Position numbers and translations under genes: made by a program. A model generated the notes under the pieces. That model was not told where the DNA came from and ran no database searches. It saw nothing but the letters and a program-made list of their open reading frames with translations. Source: an uncultured Bacteroidales bacterium (lineage in GTDB: Bacteria > Bacteroidota > Bacteroidia > Bacteroidales > Muribaculaceae). From it: a stretch of 64,000 nucleotides of DNA. Positions 59,601-64,000 of this stretch are shown here, piece after piece. Position 1 is the stretch's first letter. Each line of letters starts with the position of its first letter. The stretch lies in the NCBI GenBank assembly GCA_902782465.1, contig CACZNH010000015.1, forward strand, positions 41,720 to 105,719. Direction: 5' to 3'.

Positions 59601-60936
59601 CACCGTTACTGTTAGTCATCGACGTGCCATTGTAGAAGTCCCATTGACCGGTGTAACCGTTGTCGGTAACGACATACAGGTCGGCGATGTAATTGACGGG
59701 AACCGAAACGCTTTGGGCACCATTGGCAGTCACGTTCACGGTGTTGGTGGCACTCAGGGCGCGGCCGTTATAGGTCACGGTGGCCGTACCGCCCGTGTTG
59801 GAGAACGTGTTGGGGTTCAGATACCAGTCGGTGTTGTTAGCCAGGGCAGCATTGATACTGCCGTTGATGTTCTCGCCGGTAATCGTCAGCGTGTTATTCG
59901 TGCCACTGTCGCTGATGGTCAACGCCTCGGGAGAAACCTCCAGTCGAGGATTGGATGTCTGAATCTCTGTCACCGAGGTCAGATAGACAACCGTGTTATT
60001 GCCCTCAATATAGACAATACCTTCGATATCATAGGTCTTAGTTGAGGTGACAGACAATCCGTTATTAAAGTAGTTGTTCCTGAAATAAACTCTATTATTG
60101 CCAAAGGTAGCATAGCAATAGCCTACACTGGAGTCCCAAGCGAGGGTTACATGGTTGAAAGAAACATATTCATTGACGTTGGCAGTTGTGACACCAGTTG
60201 AAGTCTTGTCAAATGGGGCAACAGTACCGCCATTGCTGCTCGAAGTCACGCCAGTGGGATTACTGAACTCTGGAATCACATCATTATAAACCGTGTTTGT
60301 AGCTGACCAACCTGCATCCAAAATGTCACCATTATCGAGGTTTCCTTGGTCAGTATAGGCGCGATAAATCAATCCGCTTCCACTATTGTCACGAATCCAT
60401 ACATTTCGTCCGTTCTGGTAGGTCACAACAGCATTGCCAGTGAACGTAAACTGTGTTCCTTGATTTGTAGCGTAAGCCTCTGCAATAGTGGCTACTGATG
60501 TGGAAGCGGCAGTTGTAACAACAATCTGAGTAATCCTAACTTGTGCTGTGGCACTAAGGTTTACGTAAGTTGCAGCTGTTCCTTGCCAAGTTCCAACATA
60601 TCCACTATAGGTATATCCTTGCGCACTCAATTTACTTGGACCATAATTATTCGTACCACTTGCAATAAATGTAACCTCAACTTTGGTAATCGTTCCTGAA
60701 GTAGTAGATATCCTTAACGTTCCATTTGAATAAACGCGATAGTTCTGACCATTACCCATTACGCCATTTGTTGACTTAACGGTAACGCCATTTTTGGTGA
60801 CCTGGTCACCATCTTGAGTAGTTCCATTTGCTGTCACACTGCCTTTATCGACAGTGGCATCAAACGTGATTGTCTCTGCCCAGCTGACGGTGGTGGTCAG
60901 CAAGGCAACCAAGAAAAAGGTAAGTAATTTTTTCAT
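56695..60936 (-). CDS. Large modular secreted protein with shared C-terminal tail
   Basis: 1413 residues. Signal peptide MKKLLTFFLVALLTTTVSWA. Visible modules: an N-terminal beta domain (~20-145), an OB-fold-like exported domain (~145-330; VATIAEAYATNQGTQFTFTG then NAVVTYQNGRNVWIRDN), Ig-like segments (~330-415, ~710-800), a starch-binding-like segment (~420-540), a segment around VLVTDAGDLVAGNEVIFVSS, and a chitobiase/hexosaminidase-C-like domain (~800-900; IEYSFDGSTWYTYDADEGFT, TIYARATKNGD). The C-terminal tail VRYYNVMGMESSEPFEGINI then VVTRYSDG matches the LRR protein at 34478-36619. No catalytic domain was identified, so it is probably a binding protein or adhesin. A promoter about 200 bases upstream gives a long leader. 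Confidence 0.8.
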   Translation of the reverse strand: MKKLLTFFLVALLTTTVSWAETITFDATVDKGSVTANGTTQDGDQVTKNGVTVKSTNGVMGNGQNYRVYSNGTLRISTTSGTITKVEVTFIASGTNNYGPSKLSAQGYTYSGYVGTWQGTAATYVNLSATAQVRITQIVVTTAASTSVATIAEAYATNQGTQFTFTGNAVVTYQNGRNVWIRDNSGSGLIYRAYTDQGNLDNGDILDAGWSATNTVYNDVIPEFSNPTGVTSSSNGGTVAPFDKTSTGVTTANVNEYVSFNHVTLAWDSSVGYCYATFGNNRVYFRNNYFNNGLSVTSTKTYDIEGIVYIEGNNTVVYLTSVTEIQTSNPRLEVSPEALTISDSGTNNTLTITGENINGSINAALANNTDWYLNPNTFSNTGGTATVTYNGRALSATNTVNVTANGAQSVSVPVNYIADLYVVTDNGYTGQWDFYNGTSMTNSNGVYTATFTTERTNTYILFARKLGDGVTWNTRYVFGPDSNGDYGMDGDYTSWSIDLNDDDPIRLTNPGTYHITIDANNGTFTIEKETVNTGDFVLVTDAGDLVAGNEVIFVSSGSVGSADAMSTNQATNNRPGTTVNVVAGPKVAATDATQIFTLEGDANGWNFKTVNGDNQGYIYAASSSANQLKTQASASDNAKATISIGSNGMATIDFLGSNTHNRMRYNPNNGNPIFSCYASNSTTGSLPYIYQRTAGGPEPSIEVDPNTINIVIPAGETSEQGTATVTENNTTGTTSVSVSGEDASLFTATLNINNGTLTVTYSGTATASAPDVAVVTLDNDGTTATVNVTGYKVPMTVTITPGDGHTFSTSTVTGLIESNASDALIEYSFDGSTWYTYDADEGFTTPEVSNIGGTVTIYARATKNGDTATAQATYTRVAQSKKCTAEIVFDPTTNDGGVELWSTLQEHMSDGVDYISDASMATVFTSNDYDAMRFGSGKNVGHMTFTLSLKDFDGGACKLTKVTINAARYSNDTDCELNVSTDVNTTGQTLSITADQTDFADYVFNFNGSEITTLTIANLATGKRVYVHSITLEYECPNAAPLYEIERDFEPSTTDRVAVTDRLIGVWAAKNMLWCKDQNNASIDATSIREGEQLDYVRMAKLKSTERPFQNDIWDQSNWVVLDFTNTDADASEYVGFEFETNSIVGYYVDDMNYKIQLENKPPKKERSISGYPGFTGDPEDLDEQYSLNHYVSSNFYEPNLNWGGHDGFWFEGSYNGQKLDTCIFFMNPKIQEIAQVWAVWNADQHQFTIYERDGFKVNGYGLDGAFTMTEDQWQYNRKETASGLTDDLAYGSVEESLIDDAYYIFHVVIMRSNYDYGHRKSANQPSGKRNAQALDSQAVSPSIVVYPLDLTDAEAKEPPTEVREILDMAGKTVESVRYYNVMGMESSEPFEGINIVVTRYSDGSFSTAKVLK

Positions 60937-61139
60937 AACAATTATGAAAACAATTATTGGTTATTAATTAAGTGAATTGCCGTTTTTGGTTTGTATATAA
61001 AAAATGGTGGCACATTCTCCTCTCGCCACGAGGAGCACGCCTCCAAGTGGTTGAGTGACAAATGTTTCACCACTATCTCTATTTTGGTCATACCTTTGCA
61101 TTTATTGCCCAAAATGAGGGCATTCAGCTAATTTGGCCG

Positions 61140-61170
61140 CAAAATTACTTATTATCCATTTACCCCACAA
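61140..61170 (-). promoter_or_regulatory. Promoter of the 1413-residue protein gene
   Basis: Minus-strand TTG (61170-61168), 20-base spacer, TAATTTTG (61147-61140). The start codon is at 60936, so the leader is about 200 bases. Confidence 0.6.
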
Positions 61171-61505
61171 CATTCCACCTAATATTTTAAAAAACTTTCA
61201 CCAAACCACTTCATTTATAAAATAGACACATTAGTGTCCACTAAAAATTCGCGATTCCTTTTATAAGTATCTGATATTCATTATTCTATAATTGATTTTG
61301 GGGTGCGACGATTTGAAATAGAGAAGTCATTAAGAATCAAATGATTAAGAAAAAACCATATTGATTTTTAGGCCTTTAATAAAAAATAGACATCTAAAAA
61401 ACAACGGTCAACAGTCTTTTGAGACCCATTCTATCCAGTGAAGTATCGGCGGCGCCTCGGGATAAAAAAAGAATGAATTCTTTTTCTTCTCCGCTCGGCT
61501 TGCAC

Positions 61506-61513
61506 TATCTTTG
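61506..61513 (+). promoter_or_regulatory. -7 element TATCTTTG of the endonuclease gene
   Basis: TATCTTTGC, 22 bases before ATG 61536. CGGCTTGCAC directly before it is a common extension in these genomes as I recall; no TTG at the expected distance. Confidence 0.55.
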
Positions 61514-61535
61514 CAGCTGAAAAAAGGAAACAGAG

Positions 61536-62426
61536 ATGAAAAAGAAACAAAAACGTAACCTATACTATGTGCTGCTGGCGATTGCGCTGGCAGTGGGCGG
61601 ATATCAAACCTACCAGAAGAACGGTTTCTATAAGAGCGCCTATAACGAGGAGCTGCCCACCGAACAGCGTGAGCAGGACAAGCAGGAGGGCAAGGAGTAC
61701 CAGTCCACAGGCGACCCGTCGTTGCTGGACGTGAAACTGCCCGAGAAACTCGATAACCAGACGGTGCACTACAAGTCGATTGTGGTCTATTTCAACAAGC
61801 ATTACCGTGTGCCCAACTGCGTCGCCTATGAACTGACCAACACCATGACGGCGATGGCCGACTCGCGTGACGCCGAAAACCGCGCCAACTACCAGTTTGA
61901 GCGCGACCACAACGTGAAGGGCTGCCCCGACTGGTGGGAGTATAAGGAGAGCGGCTACACGCGCGGCCACATGGCACCGGCGATGGATATGCGCTGGGAC
62001 AAGAAGGCGATGGAGCAGTGCTTCCTGATGACCAATATCTGCCCGCAGCTTGACGAGATGAATGATGGCGAGTGGCGCCACGTCGAGGAGGCCGTGCACA
62101 GGTGGTCGAAAAGCGCCAAGCGCCTCGTCGTGATTACGGGACCCATCTTCTCTGACGATATGGAGCGCATCGGCAAATATGGCGACATCGCGGTGCCCAA
62201 GAGTTTCTTCAAGGTCGTGTATGCGCCCGAGCCGAACCGCGCCATCGCCTTCGTGATGGAGAACAAGCGGATGCCCAACAGCTGGACCAACTATGCCACC
62301 ACCATCGACAAGGTAGAGGCGCTGACGGGCTATGACTTCCTCGCCCAGCTCGAAGACAAGGTGGAGGACGTCATCGAGAGCAAAGAGAACATCAAGGACT
62401 GGCCCGCATACTATCCCCGTCGATGA
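61536..62426 (+). CDS. NUC1-type DNA/RNA non-specific endonuclease, membrane-anchored
   Basis: 296 residues. One N-terminal helix (residues ~8-25, NLYYVLLAIALAVGGYQTY) looks like an uncleaved signal anchor. The betabetaalpha-metal nuclease domain spans ~80-285. Its active-site motif is SGYTRGHMAPAMDM, with Thr142 in place of the Asp of the usual DRGH; His145 (general base) and the metal-binding Asn167 in MTNICPQLDEMN are present. Substrates would be nucleic acids in the periplasm or outside. The start at 61536 follows a -7 element. Its stop overlaps the mnmE start (ATGA), so the two are translationally coupled. Confidence 0.88.
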   Translation: MKKKQKRNLYYVLLAIALAVGGYQTYQKNGFYKSAYNEELPTEQREQDKQEGKEYQSTGDPSLLDVKLPEKLDNQTVHYKSIVVYFNKHYRVPNCVAYELTNTMTAMADSRDAENRANYQFERDHNVKGCPDWWEYKESGYTRGHMAPAMDMRWDKKAMEQCFLMTNICPQLDEMNDGEWRHVEEAVHRWSKSAKRLVVITGPIFSDDMERIGKYGDIAVPKSFFKVVYAPEPNRAIAFVMENKRMPNSWTNYATTIDKVEALTGYDFLAQLEDKVEDVIESKENIKDWPAYYPRR

Positions 62427-63913
62427 ACATCACCGAATTGACAGGACTCACGGGTGACACCATCTGCGCCGTCTCTACCCCACCCGGCCGTGGAGGCATC
62501 GCCGTTGTACGCGTGAGCGGCCCACAGGCACTGGACATCGTGCAGCGTCGCTGGCAGGGCAAACCGCTTGCCGACATGGCGACACACACGGTCCATCTGG
62601 GCCACCTGACCGATGCCACAGGCGACGTGGTGGACCAGGCGGTACTCACCGTCTTCAAGGCACCCAACTCGTTCACGGGCGAGGACGTGGTGGAACTGGC
62701 TTGTCACGGCTCGACATGGATTCAGCAGCAGGTCATTCAGACGCTGATTGACGCAGGCTGCCGGCTTGCCACGGCAGGCGAATTCACGCGCCGCGCGTTT
62801 GTGGGCGGACGCATGGACCTGTCACAGGCCGAAGCGGTTGCCGACGTCATCGAGGCACAGTCTCGTGCCGCCCACCGTGTGGCGATGAGCCAGATGCGCG
62901 GACGCTACAGCGATGAGCTCAAGGGCCTGCGCGACAAGCTGTTGCATTTCGTGGCACTTATCGAGTTGGAACTGGATTTCAGCGAAGAAGACGTCACCTT
63001 TGCCGACCGCAGCGAGGTGACCGCCCTGGCTAATGACATCCACGCCCTCATCAGCCGCCTGGCGGACAGCTATAGTGACGGCAACGCCATCCGCAACGGT
63101 ATGCCCGTTGCCATCGTCGGCCAGACCAATGCCGGAAAATCGACTCTGCTCAATGCCCTGCTGCGCGACGACCGCGCCCTGGTGAGCGATATCCACGGCA
63201 CCACACGCGACACCATCGAGGACACTGTGGTCATGGGCGGTACACTGTTCCGCTTCATCGACACGGCAGGCATCCGCCAGTCGAGCGACACCGTCGAGCA
63301 GATGGGCATCGAGCGCTCCTGGCAAGCACTGGACAAGGCCACCATCGTCCTGTGGGTCATCGACAGCACTCGCCCCGACGATATCGCCACAATGGCACAT
63401 GACATCCTCGCCCGCTGTGAGGGCAAACGCCTCATCGCCGTCCTCAACAAGACCGACAAAGTCGATGACTACAGCGAGCTGGAAAACCAACTGCATAAAG
63501 TAGGGCCTCGCCTTGGCGTGGCCACCCAAACCGCCATCAGTAACAAGCAAGAGAGCGCCGCCCAAACCGCCATCAATACCAAACGCGAGAATACAGCCAT
63601 TCAGGTCACCGCCATCAGCGCCAAGCGCGAGAGCGACATCGAGGCGCTGCGCGACCTCATCGTCCAGACCGCCGCCCTACCCGACGTGGACAGCGACGCC
63701 GTCATTGTGACCAATGCCCGCCACTATCAGGCGTTGACACGCGCCCGCGATGCCATCGCCCGCGCCATCGACGGCCTCAACAGCGGCCTGAGCGGCGACC
63801 TCCTCGACCAGGACATCCGCGAATGCCTCCACTGGCTCGGCGAAATCACCGGCGAAATCACCACCGACAACATCCTCGGCGAAATCTTCGCCCACTTCTG
63901 CGTGGGCAAGTAG
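62423..63913 (+). CDS. mnmE: tRNA-modification GTPase MnmE with a repeat insert near G5
   Basis: 496 residues. The N-terminal formyl-THF-binding domain (~1-120; DTICAVSTPPGRGGIAVVRV), the helical domain and the inserted G domain are complete: G1 GQTNAGKST (~residue 233), G2/G3 DIHGTTRDTIED and DTAGIR, G4 NKTD (~342). Between G4 and the G5 SAK (~398) lies an expanded stretch: a segment encoded by a dispersed repeat (GPRLGVAT) and three in-frame copies of TAIxxKxEx, the last being the true G5. The C-terminal FCVGK keeps the catalytic Cys. With MnmG it makes the cmnm5 modification at wobble uridine. It starts in an ATGA overlap with the endonuclease gene. Confidence 0.94.
   Translation: MNITELTGLTGDTICAVSTPPGRGGIAVVRVSGPQALDIVQRRWQGKPLADMATHTVHLGHLTDATGDVVDQAVLTVFKAPNSFTGEDVVELACHGSTWIQQQVIQTLIDAGCRLATAGEFTRRAFVGGRMDLSQAEAVADVIEAQSRAAHRVAMSQMRGRYSDELKGLRDKLLHFVALIELELDFSEEDVTFADRSEVTALANDIHALISRLADSYSDGNAIRNGMPVAIVGQTNAGKSTLLNALLRDDRALVSDIHGTTRDTIEDTVVMGGTLFRFIDTAGIRQSSDTVEQMGIERSWQALDKATIVLWVIDSTRPDDIATMAHDILARCEGKRLIAVLNKTDKVDDYSELENQLHKVGPRLGVATQTAISNKQESAAQTAINTKRENTAIQVTAISAKRESDIEALRDLIVQTAALPDVDSDAVIVTNARHYQALTRARDAIARAIDGLNSGLSGDLLDQDIRECLHWLGEITGEITTDNILGEIFAHFCVGK
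63500..63523. repeat. 24-base dispersed repeat, copy inside mnmE
   Basis: Exact reverse complement of 45372-45395. It is read in frame within mnmE, giving residues such as GPRLGVA. Confidence 0.85.
63530..63634. repeat. Three 27-base tandem-like units inside mnmE
   Basis: Units at 63530-63556, 63566-63592 and 63608-63634 all begin ACCGCCATCA and encode TAISNKQES, TAINTKREN and TAISAKRES. Start-to-start distances of 36 and 42 bases keep the frame. Confidence 0.85.
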
Positions 63914-63953
63914 AGTCTTAGAAACAACTCTGAACAACTTTGAACGACTTGAA

Positions 63954-63988
63954 GTAAACCGCTATAAATTAGCGGTTTACTCGTTTTT
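63954..63988 (+). terminator. Terminator after mnmE
   Basis: GTAAACCGCTA pairs exactly with TAGCGGTTTAC around a short loop, then TCGTTTTT. Confidence 0.9.
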
Positions 63989-64000
63989 AACACTTTAGGT

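Larger units (their letters stand above)
60937..61535. other. AT-rich noncoding stretch with two divergent promoter signals
   Basis: No reading frame is supported. It holds the minus promoter at 61140-61170, a plus-strand TACCTTTG at 61091-61098 without a good TTG, a GACACATTAGTGTC palindrome near 61226, a second AAAATAGACA word near 61386, an AAAAAGAAT-GA-ATTCTTTTT hairpin near 61465 and the endonuclease -7 element at 61506. The AAAATAGACA words could be element remnants. Confidence 0.55.

Noticed and set aside
61220-61400. Insertion-sequence remnant marked by AAAATAGACA words
   Set aside because: Only two short words and one palindrome; no transposase fragment or inverted ends could be shown.

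Overview
The window comes from a Bacteroidales chromosome, most likely a gut or rumen Prevotellaceae/Muribaculaceae-type bacterium. The evidence is repeated TTG-N19-22-TAnnTTTG promoters (the Bacteroidetes -33/-7 pattern), secreted proteins with C-terminal dockerin-like repeats, BspA-type leucine-rich repeats, PCMD and calycin-like secreted proteins, a CCDC81-type HU/SPOR protein, an AlgI-type acyltransferase cluster and a POT/PepT peptide-use module. Most genes are fairly GC-rich. Two (47871-48941 and 52303-53916) are clearly AT-rich and look imported. No prophage, CRISPR array or rRNA operon was seen.

Layout. 1-5182: glnS (5' end outside the window), a Sua5/TsaC enzyme, a polyprenyl-phosphate sugar transferase and a ClC-CBS chloride transporter. 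5421-13164: an Ntn-type hydrolase, a small membrane protein overlapping tail-to-tail with an HU/SPOR protein, then a run of secreted proteins (PCMD lipoprotein, small barrel, two calycin-like dockerin proteins) and a Tat-exported PIG-L deacetylase. 13369-18295 (minus): a 1023-residue TPR protein and a plug-less outer-membrane barrel. 18570-27001: PpiD-like foldase, SufE, two POT peptide transporters, a RAYT-type transposase with a DprA-like C-terminal domain between two mirror-image REP elements, and peptidase T. 27069-33027: tRNA-Lys, a CotH-dockerin protein, the NAD(P)HX repair enzyme, a repeat-rich noncoding stretch, tRNA-Leu and a YihY protein. 33117-36619: adk, hpt and a BspA-LRR protein with an internal dockerin and a cohesin-like domain.

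36708-41533 (minus) is a surface-glycan set: a 34-residue lysine-rich protein, a polytopic membrane protein, a GT2 glycosyltransferase, an AlgI-type MBOAT acyltransferase and an SGNH/AlgJ-like partner. 41611-42277 is a higBA toxin-antitoxin pair. 42544-52043 may be a wall-sugar salvage region: a NamZ-type exo-muramidase, a sodium:solute symporter, a WYL regulator and three paralogous beta-lactamase-fold serine hydrolases, the first two separated by an AT-rich acyltransferase-3 gene. 52303-54855: AT-rich EptA-like transferase and XerD. 54987-60936: a second CotH-dockerin protein and a 1413-residue modular secreted protein. 61536-63913: a NUC1-type endonuclease and MnmE.

The strongest candidates for something new are the RAYT/SLOG fusion with inverted flanking REPs, the internally triplicated MnmE carrying a dispersed repeat, the recurring CotH/dockerin/cohesin-like surface proteins, and the tRNA-Leu-adjacent repeat unit with its own promoter.
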